This document shows positions 1 through 11,052 of a DNA stretch of 42,219 nucleotides, in pieces. The DNA lies in contig PDHQ01000288.1 in NCBI GenBank assembly GCA_003339415.1, positions 1,092 to 43,310 on the forward strand, written 5' to 3'. Position 1 is the first letter of the stretch; every line of letters starts with the position of its first letter. A program made the translations under genes and the position numbers. Below the pieces are notes generated by a model. It was not told where the DNA came from, did not search any database, and was given only the letters and a program-made list of their open reading frames with translations. This DNA is from Ophiocordyceps camponoti-saundersi (nom. inval.). Taxonomy: Eukaryota > Ascomycota > Sordariomycetes > Hypocreales > Ophiocordycipitaceae.

Positions 1-60
1 ACATACCTACAGTGGGTGTGTGGGATATCCAAGCCTAAATACATAAGTGAAAGCAAAAAA

Positions 61-99
61 CCCCCCCCCCCCCCTCTCCCCCCCCCCCCCCCCCCCCCC
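61..99. repeat. Poly-C tract, interrupted once by TCT
   Basis: A nearly pure run of C on the + strand, broken by one TCT. It is one of several long C/G homopolymers in the window (454-468, 24340-24359, 29657-29672, 36946-36963, 42173-42219). Exact lengths are likely to be unreliable in the assembly. Confidence 0.9.
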
Positions 100-453
100 T
101 GTTTGCCTTGCACAAGCCTTTTCGGCTCCGGTCGGCTGGGCGCGCCCATCGGTCCTACTGGGGACCTGGGAAAGATGTGGTGCGCAAGGTCGCATCTCGC
201 CCTTTTTTCGTAGCATCCTGTCTGGGCAGTCTCATGAGCGGCGGGCTCGATCCAATGGGCTCGAGCCGGGGTGAGAGGGGGAGGGGGGTTGCTGGGCAAA
301 GGCCGTGCGTGGTATGTACATATGTATGTATGCGTGCATGTACGGATACAGACGCACATGCAATGCTATTGAAAGACTACCTATGTAGGTGACGGGTCAC
401 TTTTTCCTTTGCGCTCGGCTCAATTGTCTCTTCACGATGACCTCGTCCGGCTC

Positions 454-468
454 GGGGGGGGGGGGGGG
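454..468. repeat. Poly-G tract (15 G)
   Basis: An uninterrupted run of 15 G in the gene-free left flank. No gene lies nearby. Confidence 0.9.
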
Positions 469-890
469 AGGCAAGGCGATAAATCAGCGCACCATGCTAT
501 GCGTATTCGTATTCGACATGGGTTTATACGTACACGACATCTATGCTTAGCAGGCCACATCGTCATCATGATATGATGATGACTCCTCACGAACGCCTGC
601 CTACCTCTACGGACAGTTCGGCACGGCCCGCTCTGATAATAATGCTCGAGTCAACAGGGTCCCAAACGCCTGGTTGCCTAGGATGACTGGTCCGAGCAGG
701 GTGTTTGTCTTTTTTTTTTCCTATTCTTGCCTACGGTCTGGTTGGGGAGGAGGAGAGGAGGAATCGAGAGAGACGAGATTAACAAGAGCCTCGTCTATTC
801 GATCGATGGCCTATAACAGCACAGTAAGTAGGTAGGTATGCGCGGATACATACATAGATGAGAAGAGTCTGTGCAACACTCACTCCCTAG

Positions 891-995
891 GTACATACAT
901 ACATTATACATACCTACCTACCTACATATCCGTACATACATACATATCCGTCCATATATGCACACACACTCACACACACACGCGCGCGCGCGCGC
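891..995. repeat. Compound microsatellite: TACA/TACC tetranucleotides then CA/CG dinucleotides
   Basis: Tandem ACAT and TACC units with interspersed ATCCGT words run directly into alternating CA (961-980) and CG (981-995). The alternating purine-pyrimidine CA/CG block is the type of sequence that can form Z-DNA. No gene overlaps it. Confidence 0.85.
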
Positions 996-3510
996 AGGCG
1001 TCGTGCCACACACACGGGGAGGGGCCAAAGGATTCCCATTCCCTCCCCCTCTTCTTATTTCTCCTTATTAATTCCCGGCTGACATCGCCCGGGATCTGAC
1101 CGGCGCGGGCTGCCCGGAGAGGCGAAAAATTCACCCGCTGCCTCGGATGCCTTGCCGGGATTTTTTTCATGTAGGCATTTATGTATATATGCATGTGTGT
1201 CAATGTACATTATTATGCTCAACATCTCATTTCTCAATTTTCTCTGCCTACCTACCTAACCCGGCTGAAGAATAATGGTGTCGCTGAAAAGGGCAAGGAA
1301 TAAAAGTTGGGCAAAGACGGAGGCGCAGGCGGCGTTGCAGCGCGCGAAACATATCCCCTCCCAGTACGGATACTTCGTAGTGTTAGCGGTACTGATACCA
1401 CTCAGGGTACCCTAGTAGCCACTACATCTAGCATGACGCCAGTCCAGAAGCTTCTGTCGCGCCAGGAGGTCAGTAGCGTCCAAGTCGATGCGGGAGCGTC
1501 ATTGGCGAGAGTAAAACTTTCCGGTACCTGCTTCTAGTACTGCATGTAGCCGTATGTACCTATGTACATTAGCACACATGCACACATACATACATACGAA
1601 TAAAGAGAAAGAAACAGAGGTATGTAGAGGGAGAAAAGGAACGAGTAAAATAAGAAGAAAATAGGCCAGACAAAACAGACATAGCGACGGTGCCAGAGAC
1701 CTGTTGTCTGGATTCAGGCGTGCGTACCCGAGACTTCGCCTTTTGCACCTCCAGGATGAGTAGCCTCAAGTCTCCGATACCTCAATGCAGAACTTGCGGC
1801 GCGCCAGCCACACACGGGTGGGCTTGGCGGGTTAGAGCTGCAGCCAATGACTGGCGCCACGCAGCTGATAAGCAACTTTCTTGGCGCTGTTTCGCTCGAC
1901 GCCAGGGACTGAACCGGGGGGCAAGTCTTCACCATGCCTAACAGTCCAACAGATGCTCTGTATGTATGTACGGATAGATACAGTGCGAAAGCGTCAGTAT
2001 TTTTAGCACAGGGTTTTATCTGATATGCCCCCATTAGTAGGTATTATGTATCATTCTCCGCTGGGTGGATGATCATTGCCCTCGAGGACGTTGTGGCTGA
2101 ACAAAGCTTTCTTTACCTACCTACTTTCGGGGACTAAGAAAAAAAAATGAGCAGGTTGATAAATCCCTACGCATGGAGGTGATAAGCAGGAAAAGAAAAG
2201 ACAGCAAGTTAAACTGGTCTACTAACCCGAAAAGAGCCACGTCTGCCTTTTCGCCCATAGCATGTAAATATGTACGAATACGTGCAATGCATATGCATTA
2301 CTTGTGCCGGGTCAAGGAAAAAGAAAACAGCAACAAGAAAGAAAGAAAACAAGCAACAGGCGAACCCTGCGGCTTTCATCGCCCAGCAGGTACCCGATGC
2401 CCAGGGTTACCGCCTCTACACCTTTCTGGCAGCGAACTCTGGCCCTGCAGAGGGTACGCTGACCATGTATCGACATGTGTCTCATGTCCGAGAGGTCCAT
2501 GCGGCCTGGGGGGGGGCGCCCCACAAGCTCCACCAGCAGCACACCACACTCCAGCACGAGCCAGCAGCAGGCGTCGACGTCAGGCTGTCCGTTGGGAGGT
2601 AAGTGGTGTGGTGGGTGACGGGTACTTTGGATGGTACCTCCCTTGTCCGTCCGTCGGCCCGGTTCAGTCAGGTATCGGGCGAGCCAGGGTATATGTACCA
2701 ATCTCTACTCCCACACTGGCACCCCCCCGCGCTGTCTCCTCGGGTGTGCTTGTGCCTTGTGGTGTGCAGGCCTGTCTGGAGAGGTACATGCTGGTGGAGC
2801 ACAGGCCTGACTAGCTACCGTGCGCGGTGTGGGAGAACCGGACTGTCTCTGCAGCTCCGACACCGCGGTTCACCACCACGCCCGCCGCCCCAGCCACACA
2901 GTCTGCGACTGATACACACAGTGTCTCTCTAGCAAAGCCCGGCCAGACCCAGGTACTTTCTCCTCCAGTGGCCCCTCGCAGTCACACATGCAACCATTTT
3001 GGTGCTAGACTCTAGCAGGTTCCTAGAGGTACAGTGGGTGTACCTACACCGGCCGACTCCTCTCTCCTCTGCTGTCCTGCTAGGTAGGTACGGAGTAGTA
3101 GAGAGGCCTTCTCCCCCCCCCCCCTCCCACCTCCCCCCCCCTAAAGGCTGCCTCTTCTGGCCCCGCCCTTCCTCCAATTCCATCACTCGACCACCACCAT
3201 CATCGACTTGACCAGCCCTCCTCCTCTTCGCCGCAGATACGTCTGTCCCCCAAGACATTCTCACGCTTCGTTTCTCGGTTCATCGTCTTTCTTCGCTCAT
3301 CGTCCGTCTTCGCCACCGTCTTCCGCCTATTCTCTCCCCCCTCCTCCCGGTGGCTCGCACAAAAATCCGTACTATGCTCCGATAGTCCCGCCCGCTTCCT
3401 TCACCTCACCTTCTCGTCTCGCCAACTCTTTTTTTTCGCTCTGCCTCAAGTCGAAAAAAACGATAGTCTACATACATACGCGTTTGCCAAGGCAGTTGCC
3501 AGCCTTCAGC

Positions 3511-3546
3511 ATGTCGAGATCGAGACGCCTACACGCCCACGAATAA
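3511..3546 (+). promoter_or_regulatory. Upstream ORF of 11 codons in the kinase leader
   Basis: An ATG at 3511 opens an 11-codon frame ending in TAA at 3544-3546, 30 bases before the kinase start. A second upstream ATG at 3566 is out of frame with the kinase and overlaps it, but has a weak context (T at -3). The kinase ATG at 3577 has a strong context (A at -3, G at +4). Together these suggest translational control by leaky scanning or reinitiation, provided the mRNA starts upstream of 3511, which the sequence alone cannot show. Confidence 0.45.
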
Positions 3547-3576
3547 ACCTTTGCTCCTTCAGTCAATGCCGCCACG

Positions 3577-6500
3577 ATGGATTCGTCGCATCTGCACCAT
3601 GCCTTGTCGCTTCATGCTAATTCTCCGATTCCGCCGTCGGCTCTACCGCTCAGGACGGCTAGCAGCACTCCCATGTCGTCTCCCGGCCTCTACGGCTCTT
3701 CACCCTCCCGCCACCAGCAGCCGACCTCGATATCCGAGAGCAACACGCCGGCTCCGGCAGCGGGCAGCCCCTATCTGCATCCGCTGCAGAACCACAGAGT
3801 CCGCGAGACGCACAAAGCTCTCATCGACTCCGACGTCATCACCGGCCGAAAATCCATAAACCAGTACGAGGTTATCGAGGAAATCGGCCGCGGCGTCCAT
3901 GGCAAAGTCAAACTCGCTCGCAACACCCATACGGGCGACAACGTCGCCATCAAGATTATACCACGCTTTTCCAAGAAGCGTCGCCTCGGCCGCGTCACTG
4001 CACTGTCGCCCCAGGACAAGACGAAGCGCGAAATTGCCATTCTCAAGAAGATGCGGCACCCCAACGTTGTCTCCTTACTCGAAATCATCGACGATCCCGA
4101 GCTGAAAAAGATCTACATGGTGCTCGAGCATGTCGAGCTCGGCGAGGTCGTCTGGCGCAAAAAGGGCCTCCCGCACATTTGCCAGTACGAACGCCGCCGC
4201 ATCGAACGCGAGACTCGAGGAAATGCCCCGACCCCTGAGGAGGAGCTCTACGATCAGATGCTAGAGCGGCGTCAAGCTCTCAAGGAACTCAAAAGGGCCA
4301 GACTCGCCCAAAATTACGCTGGCCCTTCCGACTACTGGAGCGTCGAGTATGGCGCTGCCGACGACGGCCGGTGGTCGCGCATCCCCTCGCGCGAAGATGT
4401 GGCGGCCGTGGACGGAGCCAACACCTCACCCCGCGTGTCCCGTCCGTCATCGAGGGCGCCCTCGCGATCTCTTTCCCTGACGTCACCTTCGAAATTTACG
4501 CCGCCGCCATCATCGACGGCCTTTGCTGAGCTCGACAGGGTCACGTCAGACTGGAGTGCCGATCTGGAGACGCCCGTAGCACCGCAAACTGCCGCATCGG
4601 CCTCCTTCGACGCCGCCGTCCGCGCCTCTCGCTACGACGCCGCCTCACGCTTCGACGCTGCCTCCCGCGCACGCTCGTCCAGCGTCGCCGACTCTGTCAT
4701 CTCTCACATGTCCTCGGTCGACTTCAACCCCCGCGCCTACGACCCTTTCGCCGAGGACTTTTCTTTCGTGCCCTGCTTCACCCTCGACCAGGCTCGCTCC
4801 ACATTTCGCGACACCGTCTTGGGTCTTGAGTACCTACATTATCAAGGCGTCGTTCACCGCGACATCAAGCCAGCTAACCTGCTCTGGACCAGGGACCACC
4901 GCGTTAAGATCTCCGATTTTGGAGTTTCCTACTTCGGCCGTCCCATCCGCGATGGCGAGATGGACGACACCGTGTCCGAATCGGAAGCTAAGGACTTCGA
5001 CGACGACCTCGAGCTCGCCAAGACCGTCGGCACGCCCGCATTTTTCGCCCCCGAACTGTGCTACACCGACATCGATGCCGAGGAGCAGCCCAAGGTATCG
5101 GAGCAGATCGACGTCTGGTCCCTCGGCGTCACCCTCTACTGCCTCATCTATGCCCGCATCCCCTTCCTGGCCGAGGATGAGTTCCAGATGTTTCGCTGCA
5201 TTGCCAACGAGGAAGTGCACATTTCGCGCAAGCGACTTAAGCCCGTCGACCCGTCGACCTCGCCCTCGGCCACGTCACTCTACAAACGACAGAACGCTCA
5301 TCCGTACCGAGACGACAACGACCTCGAGTACGAGGAGGTTGACAATCTCCTGTACGACCTGCTGCGCCAGATGCTCGTCAAAAACCCGGATAAGCGCATC
5401 CGCCTGCGGGACATCAAGCGCCACCCCTGGGTTGTACAGGGCATCGCTAATCCGGTCGGGTGGCTCGACGATACGGATCCGGCACGGCCGTCGTGCGGCA
5501 GGAAGATTCAAGTCGACGAAAAAGACATGTCCTTCGCCGTTGTTCCTCTCAACTTTATCGAGCGAGCCCGCTCCGTCGTGAAGAAGGCCGTCGGCAAGGT
5601 GATTCACCCGCTGGTCGACCGGAGTGACAGCAGGTCTCGCCGCCGAGCCGCGAGCAGCGCGGCCAGCTCGACGTGCGGCGACAGCGTCTTCCGTAACACT
5701 GGTCCGCCCACGCTGTACACTACTCATGAGCGCCGCGGTAGCCTCCGCCTCCCCGACTTCCTGTCCTCAGCCAACGCCGCCCCCACTGCCGCCCTCTCCA
5801 GGGAGGGACCTGCGACGCCGGATTTTCCCGCCCCGCCCCTGTCCGCGACCACTTCGGGGGCCGGCTGTGGCGATTACAATCATCTCGCCACCGTCATCCC
5901 TCCTCGGGAGACGCCAGCCGTTGACGGCGGGGAAAGGACCGGTCGCATGGGACATTCCCATTCGTGGAGCGCCAGCCTGTTGCAGTTGGTTTCGCCCATG
6001 ACCGAGGTACGATGCACCGGATACCAACAGCTCGAAGCGACACGGCTCCGGAGGGACGTGGATTTTCTGGCCGAACGCGACTTGCGTAATCCCGAACCCA
6101 CGGCCGCCGACGAAGGTTCCCGATCGGCAGACCGAGCCCTATTCGCCAATGTAGACAAACGAGCGCAGCCCCAGGTAGGCCTCAGCAACACCGTGGCCCC
6201 GGGCAGCATTCATGGGCCGAGGCGCCTCAAGTCGGTGCAGTCCATCGACCTAAAGAGGGCCCAATACAGCTGCAGCAGCACGACGCCGTCACCGTTGTCG
6301 AGCTCCCCTTGCACCACCACCGCCTATCAACACGGTCAGCCTCAGTCGGCTCCCAACATCCACTCGAGACAGCATATGCGTGTCGAAGAGCGGCCGCGGA
6401 CGGCTCATCGGGTCGAAAATAGCGCCGACGCCAAAGGTGGGAGAGCCCAAGGTGGCCCCGGCGGCTCGGCATCGGCGGCATCGGATGCCATATTGCCCAG

Positions 6501-7248
6501 GACCGAGTTCAACGACGTTCCCGTCACAGCCGCGGCCCTCGTTCCCTGCCCGCCATCTCCCAGCACCAGGGACTGGACGCGTACTGTAGGCCACTCTCGT
6601 GATACTACAATGACGACAATCAAGTCGTCCAGTGTCGAATCGATGGAAGCCATGTGCAGCCCACTTAGCAGCCCCGACGAGCCAACGAGCCCGGCGGTTA
6701 AAGAGGTATCGGCCAAGGCTGCCGTACACAACATGCTCAACTTCCAGTCGGACCCTTCGCTACCGGCGCTTCTCAGCGGGGCCAGCTCCGTATCGGCCGA
6801 TATGGAGGGCGAGTTACTGGGACGACCCGGTTTCGTCAATGGTCATTCGCCGCGGCTCAACGCCGACGACCCTCTGACGGCGCCACCGACGTCGTTGGCG
6901 AAGGCTCCCTTACACCGTCTCTCCTTGGAGCACGTTTTCGAGAATCCGCCGGCCATGGAGAGCGGCCCTTTGGCACTACATCTGCATCCTACCGGGAATG
7001 TAAGTCCCGGAAATAGACCTGCGCCGTCTTCCGAGTCGCACCTGAGTCGCGACGAGGATGACGACGTTAGCGACGATGGCATCCTTCTCATGGCACAGTC
7101 TCGTAAACGGGCTTCGCACGCCTCCAGAGGGATCCCCGTGCGACCCGTCGGGGCCAGGCGTCGGGATACGGGTGCAAGCACGGCCAGCACGGAGACGGCT
7201 AAGAAGGTCCCTGTCCAGGACGCGAGCATTCCGACTTCTCACGATTGA
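3577..7248 (+). CDS. Serine/threonine protein kinase, CaMKK/Sak1/Ssp1 type (SNF1-activating)
   Basis: Single-exon gene for 1223 residues. The kinase domain spans about 97-619: glycine loop GRGVHGKV (104-111), VAIK lysine K126, HRD 427-429, DFG 447-449, then GTPAFFAPE in the activation segment and a terminal HPW (616-618). The glycine loop and the 'KKRRLGR' and 'LEHVELGEVVW' stretches are those of fungal CaM-kinase-kinase-like enzymes (yeast Sak1/Tos3/Elm1, fission yeast Ssp1). These phosphorylate the activation loop of SNF1/AMPK and link it to glucose and stress signalling. A low-complexity insertion of roughly 200 residues (about 194-400), rich in Ser/Arg/Ala, sits between the hinge region and helix E. 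The last 600 residues are disordered and Ser/Pro-rich. The start at 3577 is chosen for its strong context; two upstream ATGs precede it. The family is secure; which paralogue it is was not tested. Confidence 0.93.
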   Translation: MDSSHLHHALSLHANSPIPPSALPLRTASSTPMSSPGLYGSSPSRHQQPTSISESNTPAPAAGSPYLHPLQNHRVRETHKALIDSDVITGRKSINQYEVIEEIGRGVHGKVKLARNTHTGDNVAIKIIPRFSKKRRLGRVTALSPQDKTKREIAILKKMRHPNVVSLLEIIDDPELKKIYMVLEHVELGEVVWRKKGLPHICQYERRRIERETRGNAPTPEEELYDQMLERRQALKELKRARLAQNYAGPSDYWSVEYGAADDGRWSRIPSREDVAAVDGANTSPRVSRPSSRAPSRSLSLTSPSKFTPPPSSTAFAELDRVTSDWSADLETPVAPQTAASASFDAAVRASRYDAASRFDAASRARSSSVADSVISHMSSVDFNPRAYDPFAEDFSFVPCFTLDQARSTFRDTVLGLEYLHYQGVVHRDIKPANLLWTRDHRVKISDFGVSYFGRPIRDGEMDDTVSESEAKDFDDDLELAKTVGTPAFFAPELCYTDIDAEEQPKVSEQIDVWSLGVTLYCLIYARIPFLAEDEFQMFRCIANEEVHISRKRLKPVDPSTSPSATSLYKRQNAHPYRDDNDLEYEEVDNLLYDLLRQMLVKNPDKRIRLRDIKRHPWVVQGIANPVGWLDDTDPARPSCGRKIQVDEKDMSFAVVPLNFIERARSVVKKAVGKVIHPLVDRSDSRSRRRAASSAASSTCGDSVFRNTGPPTLYTTHERRGSLRLPDFLSSANAAPTAALSREGPATPDFPAPPLSATTSGAGCGDYNHLATVIPPRETPAVDGGERTGRMGHSHSWSASLLQLVSPMTEVRCTGYQQLEATRLRRDVDFLAERDLRNPEPTAADEGSRSADRALFANVDKRAQPQVGLSNTVAPGSIHGPRRLKSVQSIDLKRAQYSCSSTTPSPLSSSPCTTTAYQHGQPQSAPNIHSRQHMRVEERPRTAHRVENSADAKGGRAQGGPGGSASAASDAILPRTEFNDVPVTAAALVPCPPSPSTRDWTRTVGHSRDTTMTTIKSSSVESMEAMCSPLSSPDEPTSPAVKEVSAKAAVHNMLNFQSDPSLPALLSGASSVSADMEGELLGRPGFVNGHSPRLNADDPLTAPPTSLAKAPLHRLSLEHVFENPPAMESGPLALHLHPTGNVSPGNRPAPSSESHLSRDEDDDVSDDGILLMAQSRKRASHASRGIPVRPVGARRRDTGASTASTETAKKVPVQDASIPTSHD

Positions 7249-8349
7249 CAAACATCCTCGTCAATTGGAATCTACGGGGCCTTTTTTTTTTTCCTACTGA
7301 ATTTTTCTTTCTCTGTTCAATGAAGATGCCATCTTCACAACACCCTCGCTCTCCGTCTCATGTTCCATAGCGACTTGTTTGAACATATGTCTCGAAATAT
7401 AGCAGACCAGGCGGACTCCTTGGTTTGCGCACGACAGATGAGATATGAGCAGATGACGAGACAATCCAACTGACGACATGCATGTCGCGTACCCTTTGGA
7501 ATATGCGGACATGACAACCACGCGCCGCCTGGCCGTCGGAGGATGAGAGACGACGACAATCAGCAAGCGGGAAAGTTTCAATTCCCCATCGCTTTTTTTT
7601 TATTTTTCACATTTTTGGGTCATATGCTTCACTCTTCGCATTCATCACACCTGGGTGGTTGTGGGGATATCACCATCTCCGCTGCAAAGCATCGTCTTTG
7701 CCTGTGTCGCCTATCCACTTTCGGTCTGTCGGGTTTGTTTCTACGTCGCACTCTCACCATCCTGGACGGCTCGCCTTTGATTTTGACTTGCATCTATCTG
7801 GAAAAAATAGGGGAAAAGGACGGTGTCACTGGCTGGAAGGTGATCGCGAGTGTACCTTTTACGGAGCGGAGGCTTCATCTCATTTTCCTCTTGAGCTGAC
7901 TATTGCCATTTGATACATGTCATGCCTTGGGCAGAGGCCTCGGGCAAAGATAGGCTACGTTTGGAAGGGAGGGAAGAAGATGGAATGGGGACGGGATGAG
8001 AGAGATGACGGAGATACAGAAAGAGACATGGAGAGCATGCGCATAGTACAGAATTTGAGGTCGACCTCAATGGCTGGGAAATTGAACCAAGCGTGGAAGA
8101 AGGGGGGGATTATTATGAAGGTTGGACGATGATGCTATACATGTTATGAGCCAAGATGTGAATGTGAGGGAAACTGATGTCACAGGGGTGAAGTGGGACG
8201 GTTATCCATAGAACTTAAGAAGAATATTGACGGTAATTATGCCGTAATCTTCTCCTTACTTGTCTTTTCACTCTATGAGAGTTGTCGAATCTATGTGGCG
8301 GAGTACATGCATAGGGATAGGGAAAAGGGGTAAAGGTGGGTTTGGGTGT
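7249..8349. other. Convergent intergenic region between the kinase and ALG2
   Basis: This holds the 3' ends of two genes that point toward each other. It has T-runs soon after the kinase stop (about 7281-7291 and 7592-7600). Open frames around 7543-8132 show no recognisable domain and read like untranslated sequence. I see no RNA gene. Confidence 0.55.
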
Positions 8350-9786
8350 TCAACTCCTGATTAGGCGCAGACAGGCGGCAGACAAGATTGTACCAAAGAG
8401 AAAGAACATGAGCAATAGACACAGATTGATGGGATTGGCAAGACGAGCAGATGAAGTCTTCCTCTTGGCGACGACGGGGGGAAGAGAGAGTAAGAGCTCG
8501 TCGAGGCGACGGGCCATGACGTCACGACCAAACGAAGCTCGAACGTGACTCGCGGCGGAGGCACCCATTGAGGCGCGTTTTGCGTCGGAGAGGGAGAGGG
8601 CGTCGCGCATGGCGGAGGACCAGGCGGGGACGTCGTCCGGGTTACGCAACCAGCCTGTGACGCCGTCGCGGACCGTCTCGACGGGGCCGCCTGAGTCGGC
8701 GGCCAGGACGGGGCAGGCGGCGAGCATGGCTTCGAGGGGGACGATGCCGAAGTGTTCGTTTGTCGGCGTGTAGACGACGAGGCGGGCTGTTGCTAGGAGG
8801 GCTGCTTTGAGGCCGTTGGGGATGGAGAGGAGGAAGAGTACTTGAGGGGGGGGTTGTTGCGGTGATGATGACAAGGTTGAGGTCAGGGCGGAGGCTGACT
8901 CTGGGTTGGTGACGGTGTGATGCGACAGGCCGAGAGACTCGGCGAGCGATTGCAGCTCGGCGTGGTATTCTTTGTTCTCCGGCACGCGGCGGTCGTGGCC
9001 ACCGGCGAGAACGAGGCGGACGCCGGCTCTTTCCGAGGCTGGGATGGCGGCGAAGGCGCGGACGGCTAGGGCGATGTCCTTTTTGCGCTCGAACCGGTTG
9101 ATGCTGAGCACTAGATTCCCGAGCGAGGCGACGGACCGGACCCAGTCCTCGGGCGCTGGGTCAGGGTCCGTGTCGACGCAGGGGTAAACGACATCTATAC
9201 CGACCACGTCGGCGAGACGGGGCCAGGTGGCGCAGACGACGGAGCGAGTGAAGAGGGAGTTTACGGCGACGGCGTCCGAGAAGGCCATGCTCCACTGCTC
9301 CAGCCGATCAAAGGGTATGCGATAAAGACGCTTGATCAGCGATCCTTCCCTCCCGCGTGCGAGTAAAAGGTCTGGAAAATGACAGTAGAAGAGGATGGGA
9401 AGACGAGGGAAAAAGAAGCGCAGCAGCGGGAGCGAAGCCGAAAGCTGATCGACCACCACCGCGCGCGGAGCCAGACCGACGAGCTCGCCCGTGAAAACCA
9501 GCTGCAGCACGAGGTGAATCTGACGCGCGACGGCGCAGAAGATGGCGAGCCGGTTGAAGACGGAAGAGGGGAAGAGCGAGCCCGCGCGCACGCGGACGTC
9601 GAGCGTCCCGTCGCGGCATTCTTCGAAGCAGTGGTCTGCGTCGCACCGGTTCGTGAAGATGACCACCCGGTGGCCGCGCTTTTGTAGCCCCACCGCTGCG
9701 TCGACTATCAGTCGCTCGGCGCCGCCGATGCCGAGGTCCGGGTGGATGAAGATCACGCGCGGTTCGGCGGGCGGCGGCGGAGACAT
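8350..9786 (-). CDS. ALG2: ALG2: alpha-1,3/alpha-1,6-mannosyltransferase of dolichol-linked oligosaccharide assembly
   Basis: Single-exon gene for 478 residues, near the usual family length. Alg2 adds the second and third mannoses (alpha-1,3 then alpha-1,6) to Man1GlcNAc2-PP-dolichol on the cytosolic face of the ER, from GDP-mannose. The GT4 fold is evident: an N-terminal HPDLGIGGAERL motif (residues 15-26) with the Gly-Gly-Ala-Glu loop, an FTNRCD stretch typical of ALG2, and the C-lobe EX7E motif with E344 and E352 in NEHFGIVPLE. A hydrophobic segment at the extreme C-terminus (LCLLLMFFLFGTILSAACL) fits the membrane anchor. The start is the first in-frame ATG before the conserved core. It is divergent from HIR1 and converges on the kinase gene. 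Confidence 0.95.
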   Translation of the reverse strand: MSPPPPAEPRVIFIHPDLGIGGAERLIVDAAVGLQKRGHRVVIFTNRCDADHCFEECRDGTLDVRVRAGSLFPSSVFNRLAIFCAVARQIHLVLQLVFTGELVGLAPRAVVVDQLSASLPLLRFFFPRLPILFYCHFPDLLLARGREGSLIKRLYRIPFDRLEQWSMAFSDAVAVNSLFTRSVVCATWPRLADVVGIDVVYPCVDTDPDPAPEDWVRSVASLGNLVLSINRFERKKDIALAVRAFAAIPASERAGVRLVLAGGHDRRVPENKEYHAELQSLAESLGLSHHTVTNPESASALTSTLSSSPQQPPPQVLFLLSIPNGLKAALLATARLVVYTPTNEHFGIVPLEAMLAACPVLAADSGGPVETVRDGVTGWLRNPDDVPAWSSAMRDALSLSDAKRASMGASAASHVRASFGRDVMARRLDELLLSLPPVVAKRKTSSARLANPINLCLLLMFFLFGTILSAACLRLIRS

Positions 9787-11052
9787 GGCCGGCCTGTGGG
9801 ATGTTGGAGAGGGTGAGGACGTGGTGGTGTAGTTGATGGTGGTTGAGGTGATTGGTGATGGTGGTTATCGATAACGATGATGGGTGTTCATGACTTGCTA
9901 CGGTATCTTTTGGCACTGTGGGGACTGTGCATCCATAGCGCTTCACGATCTGGATGAGGCATGTGAAGCCGGACAGACGCCGCTCACTGTTGATAGCCCA
10001 ATTGCGAAACCCGTCTAATTTGGATCTTCTTCGCTGTTTCTTCTCTTTGCTCACTGAACATGGCTTGCACGTCTCTAGACTGTACATATGTGTATATGTG
10101 AATGCGTATCGACTTGTGCTGTATGCCGCGTCTTTTAGAGCCTGCCTGACTTTCCTCTCCTGGCCGTGCTATGCAGCATGTCAACATTAACAATGGCTCA
10201 TGAGCCAGCGTCCAATTACTTGAGAGATGAAGTCATATACATACATATAAGATGTAATATATGGTCTGACTGGCTCGTGAGCTTCCATGATAATACCTCT
10301 AGAAGCAGATATGTATGTACAACAGCTTTTCGCGTGTGTTTCATATATATGTACATGGCATATAGCTGAGATTCGGCTTATCAACACGCAAAATCGTGAT
10401 GAAGGGTCATCTGTACAATATATGGCAACGGGTTGCGATGCTCGGGCTAGTGCCATAAAGCCGGTGCAAGACATGAAAATGTTACCGGGAAACGTTGTAT
10501 GTACATACTTATATACGTTGCACAGCAGCTCCACCAAGCTGATCCATCGATGATTTTCGATCAAGAGTGAGCTTAAAAAAGCCAATCGTCCTTCCTTTCA
10601 CAGGTAGGTACATACCTATATATGGCAGGGGAGGCCAAGATGGCCTACTTCAAGCCAGCAAAGAGGATACACATTTGCCATGCAACAAGATGAGAGGGAT
10701 ATTGAATGAGAGGAAGAGAGGTCTTGCGAGGCTGAGAAAGAGACAACACACAGCAGGTAGGTAGTGGTTGTAGGTAGGTGCGCACCGACGTTGATCCGGC
10801 GCCAATCAGATTTGTTAGTACCTACCTCTAACCTACCTCTACAACCTGCCTAGGTAGGAGCATTGGGACCTGGCCTCCAGGGCCGTTTGACGGAGCAAAT
10901 TCACGAGACAACAGCCAGCGCAGCAGCGCGCGTCATCGCGCTCTCCATCAGAGCCCAGACGAGACGCAGACGCGCCCAACACCCCAGTAACGATAATCCG
11001 GTGCATTCGCGGACGCGAGAAAGCCCATGTGGCCCGCCACCTCGAGTCGAAG
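9787..11052. other. Divergent intergenic region between ALG2 and HIR1
   Basis: About 1.27 kb holding both promoters. It contains TACATA words, and GGTAGG/CCTACC repeats close to the HIR1 side (about 10755-10860). An out-of-frame ATG at 11027 lies 26 bases before the HIR1 start and overlaps it. No RNA gene or further coding region is supported. Confidence 0.6.

Larger units (their letters stand above)
1..3576. other. Gene-free left flank with microsatellites; 3' part is the kinase promoter and leader
   Basis: I see no convincing gene in this stretch. Open frames here are short, low in complexity, or run through simple repeats. It holds a C-tract (61-99), a G-tract (454-468), TACA/TACC tetranucleotide arrays (about 891-960), a CA/CG dinucleotide run (961-995), and scattered TACGGA motifs (near 342, 1365, 1970, 3086). 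From about 3100 onward the + strand turns pyrimidine-rich, with C-runs and CT tracts, as is usual just upstream of fungal start codons. This part probably contains the promoter and 5' leader of the downstream kinase gene. Confidence 0.6.

Noticed and set aside
1890..1935. Minus-strand GGTTCAGTCCC resembling a tRNA B box
   Set aside because: No A box or acceptor stem at the proper distance, and the T-arm pairing is imperfect.
2173..2814. 213-codon open frame upstream of the kinase
   Set aside because: No domain or signal, biased low-complexity composition, and overlapping open frames on both strands; more likely promoter or leader DNA.
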